A stretch of DNA of 64,000 nt, from NCBI GenBank assembly GCA_032622095.1, contig CP136062.1:12865710-12929709 (forward strand), written 5' to 3'. Below the pieces are notes generated by a model. That model ran no database searches and was not told the origin of the DNA. It saw only the letters and a program-made list of their open reading frames with translations. This document shows, piece after piece, positions 34,631 to 45,504 of the stretch (position 1 is the first letter of the stretch; each line of letters begins with the position of its first letter). The position numbers were made by a program, and so were the translations under genes. This DNA comes from Siphonodentalium dalli (lineage: Eukaryota; Mollusca; Scaphopoda; Gadilida; Siphonodentaliidae).

Positions 34631-35230
34631 GCGACTTCGTCCGGGCTATTTAGGGATTTGTTTGTGATCGCCTTCGTCCGGGCTATTTAGGGATTTCTGT
34701 GTGACCGACTTCGTCCGGGCTATTTAGGGATTTCTTTGTGACTGACTTCGTCCGGACTATTTAGGGATTTCTTTGTGAGCGACTTCGTCCGGGCTATTTA
34801 GGGATTTCTTTGTGATCGCCTTCGTCCGGGCTATTTAGGGATTTCTTTGTGGTCGCCTTCGTCCGGGCTATTTAGGGATGGCTTTGTGATCGCCTTCGTC
34901 CGGGCTATTTATGGATTTCTTTGTGACTGACTTCGTCCGGGCTATTTAGGGATTTCTTTGTGATCGCCTTCGTCCGGGCTATTTAGGGATGGCTTTGTGA
35001 TCGCCTTCGTCCGGGCTATTTATGGATTTCTTTGTAATCGCCTTCGTCCGGGCTATTTAGGGATTTCTTTGTGATCGCCTTCGTCCGGGCTATTTAGGGA
35101 TTTCTTTGTGATCGACTTCGTCCGGGCTATGTATGGATTTCTTTGTGACCGACTTTTTCCGGGCTATTTAGGGATTTCTTTGTGACCGACTTCTTCCTGG
35201 CTATTTAGGGATTTCTTTGTGATCGCCTCC
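34631..35230 (+). repeat. 37-bp minisatellite, about 16 copies
   Basis: Unit GACTTCGTCCGGGCTATTTA + GGGATTTCTTTGTGATC, with variants at GACTTC/GCCTTC and TTTCTT/TGGCTT. The right end degenerates into TCGCCTCCGTCTGGGCAG. It lies in the intron after exon b. Confidence 0.95.
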
Positions 35231-35475
35231 GTCTGGGCAGAATATACAGCGTCTGGGCAAACTATTGTTCGATCCACAATGAAACATGACTATATGAGCG
35301 AGGTCAAGGTCAAGGACCTGGTCGCACATGAAATTTGACCCCGCCCATATTGTCCCCGGGATCAAAGTAGGCCAACATACCAAATTTGAGTCGGATCGGT
35401 CGAGCAGTTTTCGAGTCTATAGCACATGCATACGCACACGTACATACATACATTCATACAAAAGTTCCACAATAT
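35231..35475 (+). repeat. Dispersed repeat with GGTCGAGCAGTTTTCGAG
   Basis: AAGGTCAAGGACCTGGTCGC ... CCAAATTTGAGTCGGATCGGTCGAGCAGTTTTCGAGTC followed by a CATACGCACACGTACATAC-rich tail. Such sequence is typical of SINE or LINE 3' tails in invertebrates. The assignment to a named family is not possible here. Confidence 0.55.
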
Positions 35476-35479
35476 ATAA

Positions 35480-36400
35480 AAGATAATAATAACAATTGTC
35501 AATAGTCAGGGACATTAGAACACTATTGGTAATGCCTATGTCATACAGTTAAACTAGTATTGTAATACGACCCTGCCTAACTATGCTTAAAAGCCATGTC
35601 CTGATTGGCCAGTGGCCCGAGTTAACATGGCTATCTCGTTCCAGTTTTGTGGTACAATTCTACTTTTTCCAATTGTACCACGAAAAAATTCGGTTTATTC
35701 AGATCGCCGCACGCGACTTTTCCCGTCTTTTCTAACTCCGCGCAAACGGGGCATCAACGGAGTACACCCGCACCCGTAACCCTTTGAATTATTTTGCTAC
35801 ATCTTGACAATCTTGCGAATTTTCTAGCGATTTTTCGCTTGAAACCAGTTTGGTTGCCAATGAATATGGTCCAAATGATGTTATTATATACTGATATATG
35901 TTACGACCAAAGAAAGTTACTTAATAAGTATATTAAATGACAAAATAAATCCATGGGGCCGGGCTGTGCATTCGTCGATTCGAATCTCGATCATATTCGA
36001 TATTTCGGAATCAAGTTGAAAATGAAAGCGCTTGTTCACCAGTACAGAAGGGGAATAAGATTAGTTTAGTAAACTAGATCATTTAGATCGCTTTGTGTAA
36101 GGAAAATGGTCCATAGTCGATGATAATATTCATGTTGTCCCAACAACGTTCAACACAGAAATGACAGCAATCGTATTTCCTGTACAATTTAAATGAAAGG
36201 CACGGGCGCCGCTGAAAACACATCGTTTTTTAGCCAATCACAACGATTATTTACGCAAACAAATTACTAGAGTACTCCATGCAAAGAATCGAGTACGCCC
36301 AATACGAATTACACCACGAAATGTTTTCTCACCTGAGACCGAAAAAGCGCAGTATTTCGTTGACTATTCAGTCGAATTGTGACCATACACTTTCAGTCGT
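35480..36400. other. Intron sequence, nothing recognised
   Basis: About 0.9 kb of single-copy-looking DNA with frequent CG. No gene, RNA or long repeat. GTGGTACAATTCTAC and CCAATTGTACCACGA (about 35650-35690) form a short inverted repeat related in sequence to the arm of HP5. Confidence 0.4.
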
Positions 36401-36407
36401 ATTACAA

Positions 36408-36554
36408 AAGAAATAAATACACGGTGTATCGGTGTGTATGGTCAAGTTGTACCACAAAAAACTGATTGTAGGACTCCGCTACGCGTCGTCCTACAATCAG
36501 TTTTTTGTGGTACAACTTGACCATACACACCTCTACACCGTGTATTTATTTCTT
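36408..36554. repeat. Long hairpin HP5, 67-nt arms, 13-nt tip
   Basis: Left arm 36408-36474 pairs with right arm 36488-36554 at 65 of 67 positions. The tip 36475-36487 is TCCGCTACGCGTC, one base different from the HP1 tip, while the arms are unrelated to HP1. The near-perfect pairing suggests a young structure. Confidence 0.95.
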
Positions 36555-36797
36555 AAGTACAATGAGTTTTTTATATCCGATTAAATGAGTGTATATTGTA
36601 AACAAAGTTCTCTTTACGTTTTCTGACTATTACTAGACAAAGGACGCTATCGTGTGCCATGCTTACGAAGTTACGATCTGCAAAACAAAAATAAAAGATC
36701 AAAATAAAGCCCTCCCTCCACCATTGATTCAGAAAACGAATTGTTTTCATCTGGCACCCCTGAGTATGTGCAGAATCAAGTAGCTTCGCACAAGTCT

Positions 36798-37040
36798 CCA
36801 TTGAAAACATAACACTCAATTATAAATATTACTACTCGAATCGGGACGCATCTATCGGCAATAAACTAACGAACATGATTTCATCACCGAGAGTCACTGT
36901 ATTTAATTAATACATACTAATGGCGGTGTGTGTTGTCAATTTAGATATCATATTTGTAAAAATAACTACTTTGAACAAGATTATTCTCCATTTCTATTTG
37001 ACCAACTTACCGGAGAGTTTCACATCACTTTAACCTTTAT
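36798..37040 (+). repeat. Segmental duplicate without the exon
   Basis: Second copy of 30604-30853, sharing long blocks up to CCGGAGAGTTTCACATCA. Where the first copy continues into TTTCAG and exon a, this one diverges and enters the 55-bp array. The duplicated segment is intron DNA copied about 6.2 kb downstream. Confidence 0.85.
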
Positions 37041-37069
37041 AACGGTTGAATTGAGTGCTGACTCCACCC

Positions 37070-40000
37070 GAACAGTGCTCAATCAAGCATTCAAACACTC
37101 AGTGAGAAGTCATAAGCCCACCTCATCAGTCCTAAGATACTGCGTTGCTCACTCAAGGATGCAAGCACTCAGTGAGTAGTCAATAGCTCATTTCATACTG
37201 TACTACTCATGCATGCAAGAAAGCACTCAGTTAATGGCCATTATCTCACTCCATAATGTACTCATTATATTATACAAGCACTCGGTGGGTAGTCATTAGC
37301 TCACCTCATAATATATTTATTCAACCATGCAAGCAACCACTCAGTGAGTAGTCATGAGCCCATTTCATACTGTACTCACTCAACCATGCAATCACACAGT
37401 GAATAGTTATTAGCTCACTTCACAATGTGTTCACCCAAGCATGCAAGCACTAAGTGTGTAGTCATTAGTCGCTTTATGTTGTACTCTCTCAAGCACGAAA
37501 GCACTGTGAGTAGTCATTAGCTCACTTCATAATGTACTCACTCTAGTATGATAGCACTCGATGGGCAGCCATTAGCTCACATCGTAATGTATTCATTCAA
37601 GCATGCAAGTACTCAGTGAATAGTTATTAGCTCACTTCACAATGTATTCACCCAAGCATGCAAGCACTAAGTGTGTAGTCATTAGCCCATTTCATAATGT
37701 ACTCACTCTAGTATGATAGCACTCGATGGGCAGTCATTAGCTCACATCGTAATGTATTCATTCATGCATGCAAGTACTCAGTGAATAGTCATTAGCCCAT
37801 TTCATGCTGTACTCATTCAAGCATGCAAGCATTCAGTGAGTAGTCATTAGCTCAGTTTATAGTGTACTCAATGTAGCATGCAAGCACTCAGTGAGTAATC
37901 ATCAGCTCACTTCATAATGTATTCACTCAATCATGCAATCACTCATTTAGTAATAATTAACTCATTTCATACTGTACTCACTCAAGCATGCAACAGTGAG
38001 TAGGCATTAGCTCACTTAATACTGTAATCACTCAAGCACGCAAGCACTCAGTCAGTAGTCAATATCTCACTTCATATTGCACCGACCACTCAAGCATGCA
38101 AGCACTCAGTGAGTAGTCATTAACATACTTCATACTGTACTCACTCAAGCATGCAACAGTGAGTAGTCATTAGCTCACTTAATACTGTAATCACTCAAAC
38201 ACGCAAGCACTCAGTCAGTAGTCAATATCTCAATTCATATTGCACCAACAACTCAAGCATGCAAGCACTCAGTGAGTAGTCATCAACTTAGTTCATATTG
38301 CACCAACCACTCAAGCATGCAAGCACTCAGTGAGTAGTCATTAACTCACTTCATAATGTACTCACTCAATCATGCAAGCACTCAGTCAGTAGTCATCAGC
38401 TTACTTCATAATGTACTCACTCATGCAAGCACTCAGTGAGTAGTCATCAGCTCACTTCATAATGGACTCACTCAAGTAAGCAACAGTGAGTAGTCATTAA
38501 CTCACTTCATAATGGACTCACTCAAGCATGCAAGCACTCAGTGAGTAGTCATCAGCTCACTTCATAATGGACTCACTCAAGTAAGCAACAGTGAGTAGTC
38601 ATTAACTCACTTCATAATGTACTCACTCAAGCACGCAAGCACTCAGATGGTAGTTATTAACTTACTTCATACTGTACCCACCACTCAAGCATACAAGCAC
38701 TCAGTGAGTAGTCATTAACTCACTTCATACTGTACTCACTCAAGCATACAAGCACGCAGTGAGTAGTCATTAACTCACTTCATACTGTACTCACTCAAGC
38801 ATGCAAGCACTCAGTCAGTAGTCATTAACTTACTTCATAATGTACTCACTCAAGCATACAATCACTCAGTGAGTAGTCATTAACTCACTTCATACTGTAC
38901 TCACTCAAGCATGCAAGCACTCAGTCAGTAGTCATTAACTTACTTCAAACTGTACTCACTCAAGCATGCAATCACTCAGTTGGTAGTTGTTAACTTACTT
39001 CAAACTGTACTCACTCAAGCATGCAATCACTCAGTTGGTAGTTGTTAACTTACTTCAAACTGTACTCACTCAAGCGTGCAAGCACTCAGTTGGTAGTTAT
39101 TAACTTACTTCAAACTGTACTCACCCAAGCATACAAGCACTCAGTGAGTAGTCATTAACTTACTTCAAACTGTACTCACTCAAGCATGCAATCACTCAGT
39201 TGGTAGTTATTAACTTACTTCAAACTGTACTCACCCAAGCATACAAGCACTCAGCGAGTAGTCATTAACTTACTTCATACTGTACTCACTCAAGCATGCA
39301 ACAGTGAGTAGTCATTAGCTCACTTAATACTGTAATCACTCAAGCACGCAAGCACTCAGTCAGTAGTCAATATCTCACTTCATATTGCACCGACCACTCA
39401 AGCATGCAAGCACTCAGCGAGTAGTCATTAACTTACTTCATACTGTACCCACTCAAGCATGCAACAGTGAGTAGTCATTAGCTCACTTAATACTGTAATC
39501 ACTCAAGCGCACAAGCACTCCGTCAGTAGTCAATATCTCACTGCATATTGCACCAACCACTCGAGCATGCAAGCACTCAGTGAGTAGTCATTAACATACT
39601 TCATACTGTACTCACTCAAGCATGCAACAATGAGTAGTCATTAGCTCACTTAATACTGTAATCACTCAAACACGCAAGCACTCAGTCAGTAGTTAATATC
39701 TCAATTCATATTGCACCAACAACTCAAGCATGCAAGCACTCAGTGAGTAGTCATCAACTTAGTTCATATTGCACCAACCACTCAAGCATGCACGCACTCA
39801 GTGAGTAGTCATTAACTCACTTCATACTGTACTCACTCAATCATGCAAGCACTCAGTGAGTAGTCATCAGCTCACTTCATAATGGACTCACTCAAGTAAG
39901 CAACAGTGAGTAGTCATTAACTCACTTCATACTGTACTCACTCAAGCATGCAATCACTCAGTTGGTAGTTATTAACTTACTTCAAACTGTACTCACTCAA

Positions 40001-40275
40001 GCATGCAAGCACTCAGTTGGTAGTTATTAACTTACTTTATACTGTACTCACTCAATCATACAATCACTCAGTGAGTAGTCATTAACTCACTGCATACTGT
40101 ACGCACTCAAGCAAGCAACATCGAGTAGGCATCAGCTCACTTCATACTGTACCCACCACTCAAGCATGCAAGCAATCAGTGAGTAGTTATTAATTCACTT
40201 TATACTGTACTCACTTAACCATGCAATCACTCGGTGAGTAGTCATTAACTCACTTCATCAATCCTAAGATACTGA
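37070..40275 (+). repeat. 55-bp minisatellite, about 58 copies
   Basis: Unit CTCACTCAAGCATGCAAGCA + CTCAGTGAGTAGTCATTAAC + TCACTTCATACTGTA. Higher-order structure: a composite of CAACAGTGAG..., CAAGCACGCAAGC...CAGTCAGTAGTCAATATCTC and CATATTGCACCRACC recurs near 37990, 38160, 39300, 39470 and 39610. CATCARTCCTAAGATACTG occurs near both ends (37125 and 40255). Confidence 0.96.
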
Positions 40276-40402
40276 AAATACAACAACAACAATCAGCCGC
40301 AGTATTCTTGATATAAAGTGTAATATATTGTATATCAGAGGAGGGATCTTAATTATTTTGAGGTGCTTGTATAATTTCATATATGATACATAATATTGTT
40401 AG

Positions 40403-40466
40403 ACCAATGTAGTCTCTTATATTATATATATGAGGTTCCGTCGCATATATTAAAGAATGCATTGGT
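40403..40466. repeat. CCAATGCATTC-type hairpin copy
   Basis: ACCAATGTAGTCTCTTATAT ... AAAGAATGCATTGGT, a diverged relative of the stems at 34029-34095. The downstream CAGGAAGCTCMAGTCAT is shared with the copy at 42727-42793. Confidence 0.7.
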
Positions 40467-40665
40467 ACAGGGTTTTTGCAAACACTCAGGAAGCTCAAGT
40501 CATTGAAGGATAAATTATAGTATATACTGCATGTAGCTATCGTTTTGATTCATCCAGTTTCATAGACTAGAGTTCAGATATACATTGGCTGTTTGAAAAT
40601 ATGACAGGTAGTTGGACAAAGAAAGTACTGACAACAGAGAGAATAATTTGTTTTATTATTTTCAG

Positions 40666-40725
40666 AGAACACTTAATCCTGATTCAAATGACATTACTTT
40701 ATGCAGAAAGCAAGGAAAAGATGCG
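40666..40725 (+). CDS. Semaphorin exon c
   Basis: Acceptor TTATTTTCAG ends at 40665. Donor GTTAGT starts at 40726 (a usable but weak variant of GTAAGT). Exactly 20 codons in phase 0: RTLNPDSNDITLCRKQGKDA. The single Cys followed by a GK-containing turn matches the first conserved Sema cysteine, which pairs with the Cys in exon d. A three-copy tandem repeat starts about 12 bp after the donor. Confidence 0.85.
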
Positions 40726-40736
40726 GTTAGTAGACT

Positions 40737-40832
40737 TATAACCGAAACATGTGTGGGGTCATAGGTCGATAACCGAAATATGTGTGGGGTCATAGGTCGG
40801 TAACCAAAATATGTGTGGGGTCATAGGTCAGT
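40737..40832 (+). repeat. ~33-bp tandem repeat, 3 copies
   Basis: Unit ATAACCGAAAYATGTGTGGGG + TCATAGGTCG, three close copies, beginning about 12 bp inside the intron after exon c. Confidence 0.9.
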
Positions 40833-40834
40833 TT

Positions 40835-41370
40835 TCAAATATTTAAGCATTATCATAGCATTTGTTGAATGTTAGTATCATAGTGACATATTTTTAGTCA
40901 CTTCCTAATTTTTTCTTTATTTGGATAACTTTATATAAACCTTTTTTTCCCCGTGCCTCAATCACCAAATTACATTTCAAAGACTCAAAAATCAGTTTAT
41001 TTTGATGAAGGTAGAAAATATTAATCACCTTGTGTTATATAAGGTAGGATACTGCTTCATTATCTAGACCTGACCACCACCATTTTATGTAATGAAGAAT
41101 AAAATATAAAAAATAAAATTCGCCATCGCGCCTCATTTTTCGGAATAAGTTGAAATCTAGCCATTTGTTTGTATTGGCATTACAGAATACTGACTTCACA
41201 CTATAAGGTGCTCTTCACACGCGCTACTCTGTCATTTGTTTAGCTAACCGGATAACTGTTTGGCATATCAGGGTGAAAGTTTATTTTGACTCTTCACACT
41301 GTGAAATGATATTATATAAATAATGCATGGCTTGGAGTTGACTATTTCTCCTCGAGGATCACTAATTTGA
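40835..41370. other. Intron sequence, nothing recognised
   Basis: AT-rich. No gene, RNA or long repeat seen. Confidence 0.45.
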
Positions 41371-41377
41371 CAGTGAA

Positions 41378-41735
41378 CGACAAGACACGCATTATTGGTT
41401 ATATTATATCTAAGATAGTCAACGACGAGACATTCATTGTTGATTATATTATATCTAAGATAGTCAACGACAAACATGCACTATTGATTATATTATATCT
41501 AAGATAGTCAACGACAAGACATGCATTATTGATTATATTATATCTAACACAGTCAACGACGATACATGCATTATTGATTATATTATATCTAACACAGTCA
41601 ACGACAAGACATGTATTATTTATTATATTAAATTATAATACACCTAGTCAACGACAAGACATGTATTATATATTATACTATATCGAACATAGTCAACGGC
41701 AAGACATGCATTATTTATTATATCATATCGAACAT
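41378..41735 (+). repeat. ~45-bp minisatellite, about 7-8 copies
   Basis: Unit GATTATATTATATCTAAGAT + AGTCAACGACRAGACATGCA + TTATT, diverging towards the right end (ATCGAACATAGTCAACGGC). The open frames across it on both strands are read-through. Confidence 0.9.
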
Positions 41736-41879
41736 TGGTGTCAATTCTCACACAATGTATTGTGAGATAAGGATTATATATGTTAACAGTTGCCTTGTTA
41801 GTGCACTATAGTGTGTTCATGTATCCAAAGAAATATTTTGCTTTATTTATTTTTCTTGTTTTTCAACTGCATAATTGCA

Positions 41880-42010
41880 CCAAGCCTTGAAATAGTGTGT
41901 CTGTCATTTGCAGAATGGGGCACCCGGAGGGTGAAGTTAGTGACGTTATCCCCACACGGTGGACTAGCATCACTACATTATCCCTCTGGTGGCCCTATTC
42001 TGCATAGTCC
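41880..42010. mobile_element. Palindromic MITE copy
   Basis: AGCCTTGAAATAGTGTGTCT then GCAGAATGGGGCACCCGGAGG ... CCCTCTGGTGGCCCTATTCTGC. The same leader (CTTGAAATAGTGTGTCTGTC) precedes the copy at 32722. Confidence 0.75.
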
Positions 42011-42198
42011 TCACCTTCTGGGAAGTATCTCATAGTCTCAAATTAACATTGTTTTCAGTTACATTTTCATTTCTGTTCAGTTTCTATATCCCTTAGTTTG
42101 CAGAAGATAAATTGCATAATCTAAGTGACTAATGGGTGAACTTCAACTGGGAACTTCAATCTGATCCGATTCTCCCATATTATAACATTTGAGGCCTC

Positions 42199-42304
42199 AG
42201 CAGAATCAGGTTCCCGGAGTGTGAATTTGGTGATAGTAGCTATGTGAAAGTGTCACTAAATTAATCCATCTGGGGACCTCATTCTGCAAATGACAGACAC
42301 ACTA
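42199..42304. mobile_element. Palindromic MITE copy beside an acceptor
   Basis: GCAGAATCAGGTTCCCGGAG ... CATCTGGGGACCTCATTCTG followed by CAAATGACAGACACACTATA. Its end is about 23 bp from the start of exon d, so the MITE supplies the sequence where the branch point would normally lie. Confidence 0.75.
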
Positions 42305-42327
42305 TATATATCTGTTTTATTCTGCAG

Positions 42328-42435
42328 ACACCTGATTGCCAAAACCATATTCGATTTATTGCGGAAAACACAACAAGTGGTGGTCTGTTTGTCTGCGGCA
42401 CTGGGGGCTATAACCCAGCGGGATATGATCTTGAG
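42328..42435 (+). CDS. Semaphorin exon d
   Basis: Acceptor TTTTATTCTGCAG ends at 42327, donor GTATGT starts at 42436. Exactly 36 codons, phase 0 to 0. It encodes TPDCQNHIRFIAENTTSGGL, then FVCGTGGYNPAGYDLE. DCQNHIR and LFVCGT are among the most conserved Sema motifs and provide two of the propeller cysteines. NTT is a potential N-glycosylation site. The NP..YDLE ending, where many semaphorins have a third Cys, is why I lean towards a class-2-like protein. Confidence 0.93.
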
Positions 42436-42630
42436 GTATGTCCATACATAATTAACCCATTCATGACCCACACAGAGCCATACATAGACTACATTATACT
42501 ACACTCTGTATTACATGCTTCCATCTGTGTGAGGCTCCCTGGGGGTTAAATATTAAACTTAATATATATCGCTTTGGTTATTAACCCATCCATGATGGGA
42601 ACCGGGCTGGCGCAGCATTAAAGACCATGT

Positions 42631-42699
42631 GCCAGTGAATTATCATATATGTGTAACTCTCCCATTGGGAGCCTCGCATATATAAGCTAATGCACTGGC
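42631..42699. repeat. CCAATGCATTC-type hairpin copy
   Basis: GCCAGTGAATTATCATATAT ... CTCGCATATATAAGCTAATG + CACTGGC. The tip CTCTCCCATTGGGAG is self-complementary. Confidence 0.75.
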
Positions 42700-42726
42700 T
42701 TACAAGGTCAAGATAAATATTGATAG

Positions 42727-42793
42727 GCCAGTGAATTATCTTATATATTGGAGGCTCTCTGAGAGACTCGCATATATAAGAGAATGCATTGCC
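42727..42793. repeat. CCAATGCATTC-type hairpin copy
   Basis: GCCAGTGAATTATCTTATAT ... CTCGCATATATAAGAGAATG + CATTGCC, tip GGCTCTCTGAGAGACT. It stands 28 bp after the previous copy, in direct orientation. Confidence 0.75.
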
Positions 42794-42834
42794 AGAGGGT
42801 TTTCGTAAAATTTCAGGAAGCTCCAGTCATGGTA

Positions 42835-43299
42835 GGGTTAATGGAACGTAAGGTTTTCGAAGTGGTTTTACGTAAAATAAGATAAATTTTATAAAAGTCT
42901 GCGAAACAACTATCGTCAACAAGTACATTAAAAAATATATTGACTATCTTCCAATTGTTCAATAACAAGATGTTGCATAATTAATCCATTACTGTTACAG
43001 TGACATTACCAATCAAAAAGGCAATTAGACCAATAAGATACCAAATTTTATTCACAACTTGAAAATAGATGTTAGAAAAGGTGAAAGTATTGAACATCAT
43101 TCTGAAAATAATGTCTGACAAATCACTGTTTTGTATACATAACAAAGGTTTCAACATTCAATAATGAATACAAAAACAAATGTATCTATTTCCTGAATGA
43201 ATGAATGAATGCATGTAAAATCAAACCGGGTATCTTTAACGAACGTCATACAAATTTCAATCATTGCTTTTACTCATGAATCTCTTGTTTATTTAACAG
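42835..43299. other. Intron sequence before exon e
   Basis: AT-rich intron with a short (GAAT)n run near 43195. No other feature. Confidence 0.45.
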
Positions 43300-43387
43300 C
43301 ATGATAACTTGGAAGTGAAACGACAATTTAGTGCACTAGGAATGTGTCCATTTGATCCATTTGACAATGCTACAGCTGTCTTCATCA
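43300..43387 (+). CDS. Semaphorin exon e
   Basis: Acceptor TTATTTAACAG ends at 43299 and a strong donor GTAAGTAT starts at 43388. Encodes HDNLEVKRQFSALGMCPFDP, then FDNATAVFI plus one base (phase 1). CPFDP..NATAVF is a hallmark Sema segment, and NAT is a potential N-glycosylation site. An open frame runs through the donor to 43620, but beyond 43387 it lies in a palindromic MITE copy, so the splice is the better interpretation. Confidence 0.93.
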
Positions 43388-43424
43388 GTAAGTATACGGG
43401 AATAAGCTGGCCTGAATATATGGT

Positions 43425-43535
43425 ATATCTGCAGAATGAGGCACCAGAAGGTGAATTTAGTGACGCTACCTTGCACAGCCTACTTGCATCACCAAGCCCA
43501 TCCTCTGCATGGCCTCATCTGTTTGGGAAACCTAG
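43425..43535. mobile_element. Palindromic MITE copy
   Basis: GCAGAATGAGGCACCAGAAG + GTGAATTTAGTGACGCTACC ... TCCTCTGCATGGCCTCATC, about 40 bp downstream of the exon e donor. The right arm is poorly preserved. Confidence 0.65.
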
Positions 43536-43707
43536 GCACCAATTTAGTTCCCAGCTGGTGACGTACACCAATTGTACACCTCAATTATGCATTGTGTCGT
43601 CTGCCAATTTCGGAATATAGAGTAACTATACTAAAACAGAAATAGAAACTTTCTGAGGAAACAAAAAATCAATTTGATAATAAAGATACTTTCCAGAGAA
43701 GACGAGG

Positions 43708-43800
43708 CCTAAGCAGAATGAAGTCGCAGAAGGTGAATTTAGTGATGCTAGCCCGCTGTGTGAGGTAGCCTCACTTAATTCACATTATTTAGCAGATACC
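43708..43800. mobile_element. Palindromic MITE copy
   Basis: GCAGAATGAAGTCGCAGAAG + GTGAATTTAGTGATGCTAGC, with a degraded right arm ending near TTTAGCAGATACC. Confidence 0.65.
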
Positions 43801-43844
43801 GAGCACCATAATTATGTTCAGGACTGGGAAGAAGTTAGCTCTAG

Positions 43845-43915
43845 ATAAAGGTCCCTCCATGAAAAAGGGACCGATATGACAAGGGCGCTCCGCGAATAAA
43901 GTGACAGAATATACA
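43845..43915. repeat. Solo relative of the 40-bp satellite
   Basis: AAGGGCGCTCCGCGAATAAA + GTGACAGAATATACAGG matches the 40-bp unit that forms the array starting 1.6 kb downstream. The preceding GGTCCCTCCATGAAAAAGGGACC is a short palindrome of similar wording. Confidence 0.7.
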
Positions 43916-43931
43916 GGCCTGTAAATCTCAA

Positions 43932-43965
43932 GGCGGGCTGGCGGGTTGCCCGCCTACAGCCCGCC
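43932..43965. repeat. Compact GC-rich hairpin
   Basis: GGCGGGCT, then GGCGGGTTGCCCGCC, then AGCCCGCC: a hairpin within a hairpin, followed by AGACGGGCTTTTT. It resembles a terminator shape but is in an animal intron, so no such role is claimed. Confidence 0.6.
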
Positions 43966-43969
43966 TAGA

Positions 43970-44800
43970 ATTTTCCAAGACGGGCTTTTTAATCATAAAA
44001 CTTATTGTACAGTGTTTGTACGCGCGACTCGGCAACTGATTATAATGTCAAATGGCGGAATCATTTAATTCCGAACAAATGGCGGAATCATTTAATTCCT
44101 TAAATCGGATCTTTTGATCGATTCACACATTTTAAGAACAAAATAAATTATTTCTCTTCATAAGATTGAGCTTACAATATATTTCACTGGGTAAAATCAA
44201 CATATGTGAGAACCAAATGTCACTGTCTCGATTGAGTTCAACCTTTTGTTCCGTTTGTTGGCTTCGTTCACGTTCTCGCTTCGATTGACAACCTTTTAAT
44301 ACAATGAGCTAATGTCTCCAAGTTTTCATTCACTGTGGTGAATATTCTTGTTTTCAATGTTATTCAATTATTTAAGTTAACTAATCTCTATGTCCCCAAT
44401 TTCAAACACCCAGTAAATGTATACAGAGCGACTAAACCGCTGGAAACAGCAATATGCGATTTCAAGCGGTCATTCCAACTTGAAATCGGTGATGGAATAT
44501 GGACTACTTAGACAAATAGAGCAGTCATTTCCTAACTGTATCCAAGTGTAAATATGCTGGATTTAATCTATTTAATTGTGTATTTTATGCAACATTACAC
44601 AACATAGACATTTCTTTAAACATTGACAAACTCACTCAATTTCGTTGCATGGGTTGGACACCGACTGACAAATTGGTGAGTACAAACACTCTTACATTTT
44701 GTTCGTGGTTCGTGTTAATTATAGTAACATATAAACACAATTAGATATTCACCACACCATACTGTGGGGGATTTGACATTCACAACTCTGGACATTTTTT
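43970..44800. other. Intron sequence with one short duplication
   Basis: CAAATGGCGGAATCATTTAA + TTCC is duplicated in tandem at about 44049-44098. The rest is unremarkable AT-rich DNA. Confidence 0.5.
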
Positions 44801-44810
44801 TTCTACTTAA

Positions 44811-45391
44811 AGGGGTACTGTACGCCATTTTCATTAAATTTCCGGTGACAACAACGATCTAATATCGATAATATATAGAAACATAAGTAATTTGAGTCGA
44901 AGATGTATTCTGTAAACGCTCAGGTTAACAGGCTATCTTAAAATTTTATAATTTAAAAGTTAATAATTTGATATAAATTGAATTTATGACTGGAGCCATA
45001 AAATGGCGTCAATTAAATTACGAATTTCCGTAATCAAATTATAATTGAGGGATACTGGATTGTTAAACCGATCGCACACACGATCGCTTAAAATATTATG
45101 ATGATACGGGGAGAACACTCAAGCCACTCACTGACTAGCGACGATACAATAACTTAAATGATTATATGGGATTAGTATGCCTATAATATAACTTTTATTT
45201 GATTCATTTGGTTGAAAACTGTACAAAAATTACTCGACAACGACAATTTGTATTTTTGCATTCCGGTAAATTTGTCATCCGTAACACTACTTCGTACTCA
45301 ACAGACTTTCAAATAATGAAAAAATTGTTACCTTATTCTCCGACTCGGAGACTATAGAAACCAACAACAACATTTGGCGTACAGTACCCCT
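44811..45391. mobile_element. piggyBac-like MITE, copy 1 (581 bp)
   Basis: Terminal inverted repeats AGGGGTACTGTACGCC and GGCGTACAGTACCCCT are perfect over 16 bp and flanked on both sides by TTAA (44807-44810 and 45392-45395). TTAA target duplication is the signature of the piggyBac superfamily. The left ~235 bp match copy 2 (GATCTAATAT, TTTGAGTCGA, GGTTAACAGGCTATC, GGCTGGAG/ATAAAATGGCG). There is no transposase, so it would depend on an autonomous relative. Confidence 0.9.
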
Positions 45392-45504
45392 TTAACAAAA
45401 TGAATTTAGATGGAGTTAAACAACATCAAAAATAGACAAACTAAGAGCAGTAGTAATAACCCTCCTGGATTTTCTAGACCGCCAGTCCCGAACATATAGC
45501 GAAT

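Noticed and set aside
35970-36010. tRNA-like GATTCGAATC box
   Set aside because: No A box, acceptor stem or anticodon arm can be fitted around it.
43388-43620. Read-through extension of semaphorin exon e as an alternative C-terminus
   Set aside because: The extension is palindromic MITE sequence after a strong donor. Splicing to exon f restores a normal Sema domain.
43932-43990. GC hairpin followed by T run as a rho-independent terminator
   Set aside because: The setting is a eukaryotic intron, so that mechanism does not apply.
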